Below, in pieces: positions 1-8,765 of a stretch of DNA of 64,000 nucleotides. The stretch lies in contig NZ_VWWO01000001.1 in NCBI RefSeq assembly GCF_011752935.1, positions 868,001-932,000 on the forward strand. The letters are read 5' to 3'. The notes under the pieces are model-generated. The model was not told where the DNA came from, did no database searches, and worked only from the letters and a program-made list of their open reading frames with translations. This DNA comes from Chitinophaga sp. Cy-1792. GTDB taxonomy: Bacteria; Bacteroidota; Bacteroidia; Chitinophagales; Chitinophagaceae. Position 1 is the stretch's first letter. Each line of letters begins with the position of its first letter. Position numbers and translations under genes: made by a program.

Positions 1-2
1 TT

Positions 3-1922
3 GCACAGATAGATAATAACAACTATTTCTACCTGCGCGCCAAAGAAGCACTGAAAAACAACTGGTTCTTCCTTTTCTTCGACGCACTGAAAGAAATGGA
101 TGTCAGGGTATTCGGCTTCGATAACCTGCGGAATTTCAAATTCAGTTCCCATAAGCCGGTAACCAATCTGCAGATCAGCTCCGGCATCGACTGGTTTGAT
201 GCTCAGATTGAAGTATTGTATGGCGATCAGCGTGTATCTATCAAGGATATTAAATCTGCACTCGCCAATAAACAAAACTATGTGCAGCTGGCCGATGGCA
301 GCCTGGGGCTGCTGCCGGAAGAATGGCTCCGCAAATATTCCCTGCTCTTCAAAGTTGGGGAAGAAAAGGATAAAGGTCTTAAACTCAGTAAATATAACTT
401 CTCCGTTATCGATGAACTCTATGAGTTTATTGATGATGAAGCGGTAGTAATTGAACTGGAACAGAAACGTAAAAAGCTGTTGCAGTTTGATGAGATACGG
501 AACATCGCATTGCCGGAAAACCTGCATGCAAAACTGCGTCCTTACCAGGAAAGCGGCTTCCAGTGGCTCAACTACCTCGACGAGATCAAATGGGGCGGTA
601 TCCTGGCTGATGACATGGGTCTTGGTAAAACCATCCAGGCACTCACCTTCATCCAGTATTACAAAAATAAACACGGCCATTGTACCACACTGGTAGTGTG
701 CCCTACCACCCTGATTTATAACTGGGAAAATGAGATCAGGAAGTTCACACCGGAAATAACACATCATATTCACCACGGTCCTACCCGACTCAAAACCGCG
801 GAAGAACTGGGTCAATTTGATATTATCATTACCACCTACGGTACTTTGCGCAGTGATGTGCAGCTGCTGATGAAACTTGAATTCGATTATGTTGTACTCG
901 ATGAGTCGCAGGCAATCAAGAACCCGCAGTCTAAAGTTACCAAAGCCGCACAGCTGTTACATACCAAAAACAGGCTGGCGCTGAGTGGTACCCCGATGCA
1001 GAACAATACCTTCGACATCTATGCACAGATGAACTTCCTGAACCCGGGTATGCTGGGTAGTGTAGACTTCTTCCGTAACGAGTTTGCAACGCCTATCGAT
1101 AAATTCCAGGATGAGGAAAGAAAAGAACATCTGCGTAAGCTGATATATCCGTTTATTCTTCGCCGTACCAAAGAACAGGTGGCGAAAGAATTACCGGAAA
1201 AAATTGAAACAGTTATTTTCTGTGAGATGGACGCGGAACAACGCCATATCTATGATGCGTACCGTAACAGCTATCGTTCTAAAATCCTTGGTGTTATTGA
1301 AGATCAGGGTATGGAACGTTCACAGCTGACCATCCTGCAAGGTTTGATGAAACTGCGTCAGATCTGTGATAGCCCGGCTATCCTGAATGATACCGAGCAG
1401 TATCCAAACCATTCTGTAAAACTGCATGAGCTTACCCGCGAAATCGCTGAAAATATCGGTAACCACAAGGTGCTGGTATTCTCTCAGTTCCTGGGTATGC
1501 TGGGGCTCATCAAAGAGCGCCTGCAACATCTGAAAATTCCTTTCGAATATTTTGATGGTAGCACGTCTACAATGGACCGTGAAAAAGCCATTCAGAATTT
1601 CCAGGGAAATGATGAGTGCCGTGTATTCCTGATTTCACTGAAAGCTGGTGGTGTGGGTCTTAACCTTACCGCGGCGGATTACGTATACATCGTAGATCCA
1701 TGGTGGAACCCGGCGGTAGAACAGCAGGCCATTGACCGTACGCACCGTATCGGACAAACGAAAAATATCTTCGCTTATCGTATGATCTGTAAAGATACCG
1801 TAGAGGAAAAAATCCTGCAGTTACAGGAAAGAAAGAAATCGCTGGTGAAAGAAATCATTGCTGATGATAACGGCTTCGTGAAGAAACTCACTAAAGAAGA
1901 CGTGCTGTATCTCTTCAGCTAA
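3..1922 (+). CDS. SNF2-family DEAD/DEAH-box helicase, 5' end outside window
   Basis: The frame is open from base 3 with no stop, so the gene starts upstream of the window; the first internal Met is at base 96. The visible part is the two-lobed SNF2 ATPase. Walker A reads DDMGLGKT, motif II is DESQ (a variant of DEAH/DEAQ), motif III is LSGTPMQNN, and the second lobe carries KAGGVGLNL, the DPWWNP block and DRTHRIGQT. The family uses ATP hydrolysis to translocate on or remodel nucleoprotein; the likely bacterial roles are transcription recycling (RapA-like) or DNA repair. Bacteroidota homologues usually have an N-terminal SWIM zinc finger, which would lie outside the window. The protein ends with a conserved helicase tail (LFS stop). 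It converges on the M50-type gene across a bidirectional terminator. The family call is firm; the precise cellular role is not known from sequence. Confidence 0.93.
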   Translation, partial: AQIDNNNYFYLRAKEALKNNWFFLFFDALKEMDVRVFGFDNLRNFKFSSHKPVTNLQISSGIDWFDAQIEVLYGDQRVSIKDIKSALANKQNYVQLADGSLGLLPEEWLRKYSLLFKVGEEKDKGLKLSKYNFSVIDELYEFIDDEAVVIELEQKRKKLLQFDEIRNIALPENLHAKLRPYQESGFQWLNYLDEIKWGGILADDMGLGKTIQALTFIQYYKNKHGHCTTLVVCPTTLIYNWENEIRKFTPEITHHIHHGPTRLKTAEELGQFDIIITTYGTLRSDVQLLMKLEFDYVVLDESQAIKNPQSKVTKAAQLLHTKNRLALSGTPMQNNTFDIYAQMNFLNPGMLGSVDFFRNEFATPIDKFQDEERKEHLRKLIYPFILRRTKEQVAKELPEKIETVIFCEMDAEQRHIYDAYRNSYRSKILGVIEDQGMERSQLTILQGLMKLRQICDSPAILNDTEQYPNHSVKLHELTREIAENIGNHKVLVFSQFLGMLGLIKERLQHLKIPFEYFDGSTSTMDREKAIQNFQGNDECRVFLISLKAGGVGLNLTAADYVYIVDPWWNPAVEQQAIDRTHRIGQTKNIFAYRMICKDTVEEKILQLQERKKSLVKEIIADDNGFVKKLTKEDVLYLFS

Positions 1923-1942
1923 TAATATTTACAATGAAAAAA

Positions 1943-1987
1943 GGAAAGTTGATAGTGGCTTAGGCTGTTATCAACTTTCCTTTTTTT
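1943..1987. terminator. Bidirectional intrinsic terminator
   Basis: Perfect 12-bp inverted repeat (1943-1954 with 1969-1980, arm GGAAAGTTGATA) around a 14-nt loop. A-run 1937-1942 lies on the left and a T-run 1981-1987 on the right, so it can serve the helicase gene and the converging minus-strand gene. Confidence 0.9.
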
Positions 1988-1988
1988 A

Positions 1989-2525
1989 TTATACCATAGC
2001 GCTCAATATAGCCATTGGTAACCAGATAGATACGGCAGCGCCGTAGAGCAGATCCAGCCAGACAATAGAACCTAGTGCTCCCACATATATAATGCATACA
2101 ATAGGGAAAGACAGTACTTTCAGCCACATTGGAGTATTGGGCCCGTGCCGTACAATTGCCCAGATATTATTAGCGTCTCCGATAGATGGAAATGCATGCA
2201 TGGAAATGCTTATACCCAGGTATAACAGAAAGTAATCAGTAAAGGTCAGATGACCGATATGCGCAACAGGTATAACTGCCGGAAAGGCAATCACCATACC
2301 GAGTATGCTGTTCAGGAAAAACGGGCCTATGCTGATAAACAAACTGTGGATAGATTTTTTTGGTATTTCATGGTGTACAAATCCAATAGGATTCGCCAAC
2401 TGGAAATAGGTTACTTTGTATACCGCTACACCAAATAAACGACAGAATAACTGGTGTGCCAGTTCATGTATCACCACACCCGGAAATGTTACAATAGAGA
2501 TGATTATGCCCCGGAGAAAGTACAT
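1989..2525 (-). CDS. Mini M50-type (site-2-protease-like) membrane metalloprotease
   Basis: A 178-aa polytopic membrane protein with the zinc motif HELAH at residues 20-24, in a hydrophobic segment right after the N-terminus. A later SIGPFF stretch and a GDAN motif near residue 117 would supply the third (Asp) ligand, as in M50 proteases. At least four hydrophobic segments are visible. The M50 family cleaves substrates inside or next to the membrane, often anti-sigma factors, but this protein is short and has no PDZ domain. It starts 9 bp after the stop of the zinc-ribbon/TPR gene, so the two are probably co-transcribed. A DUF3267-like protein of unknown activity is an alternative. The substrate cannot be inferred. 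Confidence 0.7.
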   Translation of the reverse strand: MYFLRGIIISIVTFPGVVIHELAHQLFCRLFGVAVYKVTYFQLANPIGFVHHEIPKKSIHSLFISIGPFFLNSILGMVIAFPAVIPVAHIGHLTFTDYFLLYLGISISMHAFPSIGDANNIWAIVRHGPNTPMWLKVLSFPIVCIIYVGALGSIVWLDLLYGAAVSIWLPMAILSAMV

Positions 2526-2534
2526 AAGAATATT

Positions 2535-3434
2535 TTAATGTTGAGAAGTAATAGAATCCACGTACGCGTTACTCTTACGGGCATAATTTGCTTGTACATA
2601 TGTCAATGCTTCCTGGTCTTCAGGGTAGCTTTGCAGGATAAGGGAAAACAGGGAGTCAGCAGCTTGATATTTCTCCCGTTCATCCAGCCTTTCTGCATAC
2701 TTTCGACGAATATCCACGCTTCCGGGATATTCTTTTAACAGCTGAAGAAAAATAGAATCACAGGTTTCAATATTGCCGACATAGTTATAATAATATGCCT
2801 GGGTGGTTTTTAATCCAACAGCGTCAGGATGTACTTTAACCATTGAATCTAAAAGATGTAGTTCCATTTTGGCATTGTCAGTATTGGCTTCCAGCAGTTT
2901 TACACAATCATCATGGATGTACAGAAACCCTTTTTCACTAATAATGCGATCCACATCTGCGAGTACATTTTCATCTTCAAAAGAACTATTGGCAATCAGG
3001 TCGTGAATGCTATCTGCTGCATCATAGTCGCCATCCCTGAATGCTGCTTCCATGTAGGCTACACGAAGTTTCATGTTGTCGTTGTACTGTTCCATCAATG
3101 GTTCCAGAAGTGCCCTGGCCGAATGAAAGCGATGTTCTGTCATCAGCTTTTTCGCTCTCTCATAGTTGAAATAAGTTTGTAGGCGTTCTGGCACTAGCCA
3201 CAACGAATAAACGATAATGATGCCGACGAGAATAGCGGCTCCTTTAATATGTTTATGGATTGGATATCGGCTGAATGCTTTCCTGCATGCTACGCATAGT
3301 GGGGTTACATACCCTTTTTCAGCCTCAGGGCTACGACAGTTTTCGCAATAGCGCGTCCAGGGAGATTGTTCAGAAACTGGAGTAGTGACCGGCTCTTCAT
3401 TTGGCTGGTCTACTGATTCCGGATTAACGTTCAT
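2535..3434 (-). CDS. Zinc-ribbon, single-span membrane protein with TPR-like repeats
   Basis: This 299-aa protein has three parts. Residues about 30-55 carry two Cys pairs (CENC and CVAC) of a zinc-ribbon type. One transmembrane helix follows at about residues 64-84 (AAILVGIIIVYSLWLV). The rest, from about 88 to the C-terminus, is helical and TPR-like, with periodic A-D-S-I/L and Y-P signatures. The order suggests a cytoplasmic ribbon with the repeats on the other side of the membrane. It has no recognised enzymatic motif. It is the first gene of a two-gene unit with the M50-type protease; a scaffold or substrate partner for that protease is an inference from adjacency only. Confidence 0.6.
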   Translation of the reverse strand: MNVNPESVDQPNEEPVTTPVSEQSPWTRYCENCRSPEAEKGYVTPLCVACRKAFSRYPIHKHIKGAAILVGIIIVYSLWLVPERLQTYFNYERAKKLMTEHRFHSARALLEPLMEQYNDNMKLRVAYMEAAFRDGDYDAADSIHDLIANSSFEDENVLADVDRIISEKGFLYIHDDCVKLLEANTDNAKMELHLLDSMVKVHPDAVGLKTTQAYYYNYVGNIETCDSIFLQLLKEYPGSVDIRRKYAERLDEREKYQAADSLFSLILQSYPEDQEALTYVQANYARKSNAYVDSITSQH

Positions 3435-3545
3435 AGGTATACGGGATATATTTTAGGGCAAGATACCTATTTATTTCAGCGCGTTAATTACCTCTATGTA
3501 CCATTTTGCGTCAACTTTCCTTGTAATGAAGTATGCTATTTCCAT

Positions 3546-3580
3546 ATGCAGAAATAGTATAGACCCTTCCATTTCTGCAT
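3546..3580. promoter_or_regulatory. Inverted repeat upstream of the kdp sigma-54 promoter (possible activator site)
   Basis: Perfect 10-bp inverted repeat ATGCAGAAAT (3546-3555) / ATTTCTGCAT (3571-3580) with a 15-bp spacer. It lies about 130-160 bp upstream of the predicted start site, where sigma-54 enhancer-binding proteins usually bind. A second palindrome, AATTGAT-A-ATCAATT, is at 3632-3646. The function is inferred from position and symmetry. Confidence 0.5.
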
Positions 3581-3680
3581 GGTTTTCCGCAACAATCATC
3601 TACCTAAAAAATAATCATCTGCATATTAAATAATTGATAATCAATTTGTTGATTTTGTTTAAGCGCGATTTTTTCCGAAA

Positions 3681-3696
3681 TGGCATTCCGCTGGCA
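3681..3696 (+). promoter_or_regulatory. Sigma-54 (RpoN) -24/-12 promoter of the kdp operon
   Basis: TGGCAT-N5-TGGCA matches the sigma-54 consensus TGGCAC-N5-TTGCA with two mismatches. The invariant GG and GC have the correct spacing (GG at 3682-3683, GC at 3694-3695). The predicted start is near 3707, giving a leader of about 19 nt before the ATG at 3726. Such promoters need an AAA+ activator. Confidence 0.72.
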
Positions 3697-3725
3697 TTAC
3701 CATATGAACAAAAAACAATATTACC

Positions 3726-4082
3726 ATGTTACCAGATTCAAAAGTCTCCCAGCTAATAGGTAACCAGATTACCGGGCTGTCATCAGCCATGCAGCTGTAT
3801 TCGGGCAGAGATAAAGTGAGTAAGGTGATCCACAGCTTTGCTGATTACACCAGGAAAATGATCCAATTGGGCAGACTCGATGAAGTAAGACGTTGCTTTA
3901 CCATGGCAGCGGTGCTGTATCATAACGGAAGTATGGTAGTGAAAAATGCGATTGAATGCGTTTATGTTTATACGTTATCACCGTTACTGCATACCAGACA
4001 ACAGCATGTTAATATGAAAGAGCTGCTGCCAGTAACACTTTTACGTTTGCACAGACATCATCTCCGCACATCCGCACTTTAA
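3726..4082 (+). CDS. Small conserved-type protein leading the kdp operon
   Basis: A 118-aa soluble protein directly behind the sigma-54 promoter and 24 bp ahead of the small-peptide/kdpF segment. It is predicted mostly helical (SQLIGNQITGL, ADYTRKMIQLGRLDEVRRC), with a His/Arg-rich C-terminus. There is no signal peptide or transmembrane helix. I do not recognise a named domain with certainty. Being first in the operon and small, it could be a regulatory or accessory factor for Kdp expression; that is inference. The coding frame is supported by its position, a plausible start, and a stop just before the next gene's AAAGGA ribosome-binding-like sequence. Confidence 0.65.
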   Translation: MLPDSKVSQLIGNQITGLSSAMQLYSGRDKVSKVIHSFADYTRKMIQLGRLDEVRRCFTMAAVLYHNGSMVVKNAIECVYVYTLSPLLHTRQQHVNMKELLPVTLLRLHRHHLRTSAL

Positions 4083-4106
4083 TGTTTAACTAAAAAAGGA
4101 AAATAT

Positions 4107-4193
4107 ATGTTGCTTACCATTCTGTTGCTGATTGCGGGCCTGGCCTGCTTCTGGCTCTTCTTCAAATCTGTTGACTACTTCGAAAAAATCTAA
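4107..4193 (+). CDS. 28-aa single-helix membrane peptide upstream of kdpF
   Basis: A short frame preceded by AAAAAAGGA (ribosome-binding-like) 6 bp before its ATG. It encodes one hydrophobic helix (LLTILLLIAGLACFWLFF) followed by a short polar tail KSVDYFEKI. The tail layout (aromatic-charged ending just after the membrane) parallels KdpF, which follows 5 bp later. It may be a second KdpF-like accessory peptide of the KdpFABC complex, or an independent micro-protein. It is too short for default gene callers, so it may be missing from annotation of related genomes. Confidence 0.6.
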   Translation: MLLTILLLIAGLACFWLFFKSVDYFEKI

Positions 4194-4198
4194 ATGCT

Positions 4199-4276
4199 AT
4201 GACCGCACTTTTCGTCTTATCCATCCTGGTATTCCTATACATGGTGTATGTATTACTGAAACCGGAAAAATTCTAA
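4199..4276 (+). CDS. kdpF: KdpF, small subunit of the potassium-transporting ATPase
   Basis: A 25-aa peptide with one membrane helix and the tail YVLLKPEKF, typical of KdpF. The known role of KdpF is to stabilise the KdpABC complex in the inner membrane. It lies 24 bp before kdpA. Length (usual 25-30 aa), tail motif and position all agree, although the peptide is too short for statistical support. Confidence 0.8.
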   Translation: MTALFVLSILVFLYMVYVLLKPEKF

Positions 4277-4300
4277 GGCTGCTATTTAACTAACTATAAA

Positions 4301-6019
4301 ATGAATACAGAAATTCTGGGCGTTATCGCCACCTATGGACTAACACTGCTACTAGCCTGGCCACTTGCGAGATATATTGTAAAAGTATTCAGAGGTGATA
4401 GGGTTTGGTCCGATTTTATGTCGCCGATTGAGCGCCTCTTCTTCAAGTTTTCCGGCATCGATCCTAAAGAGGAAATGGACTGGAAACAACACATGAAAGC
4501 ATTGCTGACGATCAACCTGGTGTGGTTGGTGTATGCATTTTTTGCATTGATGTTTCAGCATAAGTTGCCACTCAACCCTGACGGAAACCCTGGCCAGTCG
4601 CCAGATCTGGCATGGAATACTGCTATCAGCTTCGTAGTGAACTGTAACCTCCAGCACTATTCCGGAGAAACGGGTGTAACCTACTTCACACAGTTATTTG
4701 TATTGGCATTCCTGCAATTTGTAAGTGCTGCCACCGGTATTGCTGCGTTGATAGTCGTATTCAAGGCATTTAAAGAGAAATCTGTTACCAAACTGGGTAA
4801 CTTCTGGGATATCTTCCTGAAAACAATCACCCGCATTTTACTGCCACTTAGTATACTCATTGCCGTTATCCTCATCTTCAATGGTACACCTGCCAGTTTC
4901 GCCGGAAAAGATACTGTTGTTTCGATGCAGGGCGACACCGTGAACGTTTCCCGTGGTCCTGCTGCCGGCTTTATCGCTATCAAGCACCTGGGTACCAATG
5001 GTGGCGGATGGTTCGGCGCCAACTCTGCACATCCGTTCGAAAACCCTAACTACATTGGGTTTATCACCGAAATGGTGGCGCAGGTAGTGATCCCTATCGC
5101 GATGGTATTTGCGCTGGGTATGTTTATCCAACGCAGGAAATTCGCGTATGTCATGTTTGGTATTATGACCATAGGCATGATTATGTTACTGATACCTACT
5201 ATGCAGGCGGAGATGGGAGGTAATCCGGTACTCGCGCATATGGGTATACTACAGCCAACGGGCTCCATGGAGGGCAAGGAAGTCCGCTTCGGCCCTGCCG
5301 GCACAGCATATTGGAGTACTGTGACGACGATTATCTCTACCGGGTCTATCTGTGGTTTCCATGATAGTATGATGCCGGTTTCCGGCCTGATGCAGCTGCT
5401 GGGTATGATGCTCAACTGCCTGTACGGCGGATGTGGTGTAGGTATCCTGAACTACTATATCTACGTGATCATCGCAGTATTTATTTCTGGTCTGATGGTG
5501 GGGCGTACGCCTGAATTCATGGGCCATAAGCTCGAAGCCCGGGAAGTGAAGATCGCTGCTATTATTACGCTGCTGTCGCCATTCCTGATCCTGGCCTTTA
5601 CTGCTTTTTCTTCTTACATACTGGTACATCATCCGGATGTAAACTGGGCGGTAAAACCGGGGGCATGGCTTAATAATACTGGTTATCACGGCTTCTCTGA
5701 AATGCTGTACGAGTATACTTCTGCCAATGCCAACAATGGTTCCGGCTTCGAAGGACTCGGTGATGGCAACGTATTCTGGAACGTGAGTACCGGCTTTGTA
5801 CTGATACTTGGCCGCTTCCTGCCTATTATCGGGCCGGTTGCAATTGCAGGTATCATGGCCGCTAAAAAATATGTACCTGAATCAGCTGGTACCTTAAAAA
5901 CAGATTCCCTGACTTTCGGCGCCATGACTTTTGCAGTAATCGTTATTCTCACTGCATTGTCTTACTTCCCTGCTCTGGCACTGGGTCCTATTGCTGAGTA
6001 TTTCTCTGTTTATAAATAA
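4301..6019 (+). CDS. kdpA: Potassium-transporting ATPase, potassium-binding subunit KdpA
   Basis: A 572-aa polytopic protein of usual KdpA length (about 560). It is the channel-like subunit that binds and selects K+ in the KdpFABC complex. The pore-loop signature GTNGGGWFGANSAHPFENP starts at residue 231; in most KdpA proteins this reads GGGFFNANSAHP, so the two residues after GGG differ slightly. Other recognisable segments are the N-terminal Y/R-rich start (RYIVKVF), NCNLQHYSGE (filter 1 region), GLMQLLGMMLNCLYGGCGVG (filter 3 region) and the EYTSANANNGS block (filter 4 region). It is followed 11 bp later by kdpB, so the two are translationally close. Expression is likely from the sigma-54 promoter at 3681. 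Confidence 0.98.
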   Translation: MNTEILGVIATYGLTLLLAWPLARYIVKVFRGDRVWSDFMSPIERLFFKFSGIDPKEEMDWKQHMKALLTINLVWLVYAFFALMFQHKLPLNPDGNPGQSPDLAWNTAISFVVNCNLQHYSGETGVTYFTQLFVLAFLQFVSAATGIAALIVVFKAFKEKSVTKLGNFWDIFLKTITRILLPLSILIAVILIFNGTPASFAGKDTVVSMQGDTVNVSRGPAAGFIAIKHLGTNGGGWFGANSAHPFENPNYIGFITEMVAQVVIPIAMVFALGMFIQRRKFAYVMFGIMTIGMIMLLIPTMQAEMGGNPVLAHMGILQPTGSMEGKEVRFGPAGTAYWSTVTTIISTGSICGFHDSMMPVSGLMQLLGMMLNCLYGGCGVGILNYYIYVIIAVFISGLMVGRTPEFMGHKLEAREVKIAAIITLLSPFLILAFTAFSSYILVHHPDVNWAVKPGAWLNNTGYHGFSEMLYEYTSANANNGSGFEGLGDGNVFWNVSTGFVLILGRFLPIIGPVAIAGIMAAKKYVPESAGTLKTDSLTFGAMTFAVIVILTALSYFPALALGPIAEYFSVYK

Positions 6020-6030
6020 TTAAGTAGAAA

Positions 6031-8076
6031 ATGAATAAAGATAATAAACTGTTTCCCAGGGAACTGGTGATGGAAAGCCTGAAGCAGTCCTTCGTGAAAC
6101 TGAATCCTAAGCTGATGATCAAAAACCCGGTAATGTTTACCGTGGAAATCGGTACAGCCGTTATGTTGATCGTTGCTTTATACGCATTGTTTACACACAA
6201 CACAGAACAGGGTTCTGCTACTTATAATATAGCCGTTTTCGTTATACTGTTCCTCACTGTTTTGTTTGCCAACTTTGCAGAAGCAATTGCTGAAGCCAGA
6301 GGTAAAGCACAGGCTGAAAGTCTGCGTAAAACAAGGGAAGAAACACCGGCGAAAAAAGTGGAAGTAATCGGGGAAATCTTCACCAACGAAATAAAAATCG
6401 TTTCTTCTTCCCAGTTAAGAAAAGGTGACATCTTCTTGTGTGATCCGGGAGATATTATCCCGGCAGATGGTGAGATAGTAGAAGGCTTGGCAAGCATAGA
6501 TGAGTCTGCCATTACCGGTGAAAGTGCGCCTGTAATCCGCGAAGCTGGTGGTGATAAATCCAGCGTGGTAGGCGGTACCAAAGTATTATCAGACCATATT
6601 AAAGTACGTGTAAGCACGGAGCCGGGTGAATCTTTCCTGGACAAAATGATTGCACTGGTGGAAGGAGCTAGTCGGCAGAAAACACCGAATGAGATAGCAC
6701 TTACGATTCTGCTGGCCAGCTTCACACTGGTGTTCATCATTGTGTGTGTAACACTGAAACCATTTGCAGACTATGCAAACACACCGATAACCATTGCCGC
6801 TTTCATTTCATTATTTGTATGTCTGATTCCTACCACGATCGGCGGACTCCTTTCTGCCATTGGTATTGCCGGTATGGACCGTGCACTGCGTGCAAATGTA
6901 ATCACCAAATCAGGTAAGGCCGTAGAAACAGCTGGTGATATAGATGTACTGCTGTTGGATAAAACAGGTACCATCACCATCGGTAACCGTAAGGCTACTA
7001 ACTTCTACCCTTCCAATGGTATCGACAATACGACCTTCATTCAGCTGTGTGCCATCAGTTCCTTATCTGATGAAACGCCGGAAGGTAAGTCTATCGTGGA
7101 GCTGGCAGGAAAAGACATCGTAAGTAAACTGAATACTTCCGGTGGTGTGCTGGTGAAATTTACTGCTGAAACCCGCAGCAGTGGTATCGATCTGCCTGAT
7201 GGCAATAAGATCCGCAAAGGCGCTTTCGACGCTATCAGGAAGCTGACCGAAAGAGCGGGCAACAGCTTCCCGGATGAAACGAAATCACGCGTGGAAGCCA
7301 TTGCCAAAGATGGTGGTACGCCGCTGGTTGTAGCTTTGAATGGTAAGGTACAGGGTGTTATCGAATTGCAGGATATCATCAAACCTGGTATCAGCGAGCG
7401 TTTCGAGCGTCTGCGCAAGATGGGGGTAAAAACAGTAATGGTAACGGGTGATAACCCACTTACTGCCAAATACATTGCTACCAAAGCGGGTGTCGATGAC
7501 TTCATCGCAGAAGCCAAGCCGGAAGATAAAATGACTTATATCCGTAAGGAGCAGCAGGAAGGCCGTCTGGTGGCTATGATGGGCGACGGTACCAACGATG
7601 CGCCGGCCCTGGCCCAGGCAGATGTGGGCGTGGCCATGAACAGCGGTACCCAGGCAGCTAAAGAAGCTGGTAACATGGTGGACTTAGACAATGACCCTAC
7701 CAAGCTGATTGAAATCGTAGAAATCGGTAAACAGTTGCTGATGACACGTGGTACCCTTACCACTTTCTCCATCGCCAACGACGTAGCCAAATATTTCGCG
7801 ATAGTACCTGCGCTCTTTGTGGCCTCCATACCGGCTTTGCAAGGTATTAACATCATGAAGCTGCACAGTCCTGAAACAGCGATTCTCAGTGCGGTTATCT
7901 TCAATGCGATTATTATCCCTATGCTGATACCACTGGCGCTGCGCGGCGTTGCCTATAAGCCAATAGGCGCCAGTGCACTGCTGAGAAGAAACCTCCTGAT
8001 ATATGGTGTTGGAGGTGTCATCGCGCCTTTCATCGGAATTAAGATCATAGATATGCTGATTGCATTGTTTATGTAG
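6031..8076 (+). CDS. kdpB: Potassium-transporting ATPase, ATP-binding subunit KdpB
   Basis: A 681-aa P-type ATPase of the P1A class, the energising subunit of KdpFABC. The visible motifs are TGES at residues 162-165 (actuator domain), DKTGT with the phosphorylated Asp at residue 310, the MVTGDN motif near 472 and the hinge [20 protein letters not shown] around residue 516. The KdpB-specific start with [16 protein letters not shown] is present. Length and all catalytic residues are intact, so it should be functional. The serine of TGES is the residue whose phosphorylation inhibits the E. coli enzyme. Confidence 0.98.
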   Translation: MNKDNKLFPRELVMESLKQSFVKLNPKLMIKNPVMFTVEIGTAVMLIVALYALFTHNTEQGSATYNIAVFVILFLTVLFANFAEAIAEARGKAQAESLRKTREETPAKKVEVIGEIFTNEIKIVSSSQLRKGDIFLCDPGDIIPADGEIVEGLASIDESAITGESAPVIREAGGDKSSVVGGTKVLSDHIKVRVSTEPGESFLDKMIALVEGASRQKTPNEIALTILLASFTLVFIIVCVTLKPFADYANTPITIAAFISLFVCLIPTTIGGLLSAIGIAGMDRALRANVITKSGKAVETAGDIDVLLLDKTGTITIGNRKATNFYPSNGIDNTTFIQLCAISSLSDETPEGKSIVELAGKDIVSKLNTSGGVLVKFTAETRSSGIDLPDGNKIRKGAFDAIRKLTERAGNSFPDETKSRVEAIAKDGGTPLVVALNGKVQGVIELQDIIKPGISERFERLRKMGVKTVMVTGDNPLTAKYIATKAGVDDFIAEAKPEDKMTYIRKEQQEGRLVAMMGDGTNDAPALAQADVGVAMNSGTQAAKEAGNMVDLDNDPTKLIEIVEIGKQLLMTRGTLTTFSIANDVAKYFAIVPALFVASIPALQGINIMKLHSPETAILSAVIFNAIIIPMLIPLALRGVAYKPIGASALLRRNLLIYGVGGVIAPFIGIKIIDMLIALFM

Positions 8077-8101
8077 ATGATTAATGTTTAAAAGAAAAGT
8101 C

Positions 8102-8665
8102 ATGAAAAAATATCTTTTGCCATCCATAAAACTTACGCTCCTGCTGGTTGTCCTGCTGGGCGGACTCTATCCCCTGCTGCTGGCAGGTATTGCGAAACTC
8201 GCTCCTGGTAAAGGGGATGGTGTAACGGTCATGCATAATGGAAAAGTAGTGGGTTATGAGCAGATAGGTCAGAAGTTTACAGAAGATAAATACTTCTGGA
8301 GTCGCCCTTCTGCGGTGGATTACAACGCTGCCGGTTCCGGTGGCTCCAATAAATCCGCTGATAATGCTGATTACCTGAAGATTGTACAGGCGCGTATCGA
8401 CACTTTTCTGGTGCATAACCCTGATGTGAAAAAGTCAGACATCCCTGCGGAACTCGTTACCGCTTCTGCGAGTGGACTGGACCCTCAGTTGTCGCCAGCT
8501 GCTGCCTATATCCAGGTGGCACGTATTGCCAAGGTGCGCAATATCCCTGCCGACAGGCTTAATCAGCTCGTAGCGGCCAATATTAAATCTCCTGTAATGG
8601 GTATGTTCGGCCCTGCCACTGTAAATGTGCTCAAACTGAACGTTGCGTTAGACGAATTGAAATAA
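8102..8665 (+). CDS. kdpC: Potassium-transporting ATPase subunit KdpC
   Basis: 187 aa from the Met at 8102: a single N-terminal membrane helix and a periplasmic domain. It carries the KdpC signatures FWSRPSAVDYNAAGSGGSN, ELVTASASGLDPQLSP and the C-terminal VNVLKLNVALDEL. KdpC stabilises the complex and is thought to raise K+ or ATP affinity. An in-frame ATG at 8084 would add MFKRKV. I prefer 8102 because the sequence MKKYLLPSIKLTLLL starts like other KdpC proteins and the AAAAGAAAAG purine run then sits just upstream. Confidence 0.95.
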   Translation: MKKYLLPSIKLTLLLVVLLGGLYPLLLAGIAKLAPGKGDGVTVMHNGKVVGYEQIGQKFTEDKYFWSRPSAVDYNAAGSGGSNKSADNADYLKIVQARIDTFLVHNPDVKKSDIPAELVTASASGLDPQLSPAAAYIQVARIAKVRNIPADRLNQLVAANIKSPVMGMFGPATVNVLKLNVALDELK

Positions 8666-8697
8666 TGCTATCATATAGGAAAACCATGCTGTATACT

Positions 8698-8719
8698 CCC
8701 CGCGCCTGCAAAGGCGGGG
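8698..8719 (+). promoter_or_regulatory. GC-rich hairpin between kdpC and the porin gene
   Basis: CCCCGC (8698-8703) pairs with GCGGGG (8714-8719) across a 10-nt loop. No T-run follows, so this is more likely an mRNA-processing or stability element that sets relative levels within the operon than a terminator. It could also be a degenerate intergenic repeat like the one at 21561. Confidence 0.4.
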
Positions 8720-8765
8720 GGACATTTACAGCCTCCATTTGACCTGATTTTCTAAAAGACTCAAA

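Noticed and set aside
3704..3763. A 19-codon frame starting just upstream of the 118-aa gene
   Set aside because: If transcription starts near 3707 (sigma-54 site), this ATG would be upstream of the transcript. The frame also lacks any support beyond its start codon.
8084..8101. Upstream ATG of kdpC adding MFKRKV
   Set aside because: It leaves only 5 bases after the kdpB stop for initiation and adds residues absent from typical KdpC starts. The Met at 8102 gives the usual membrane-helix start.
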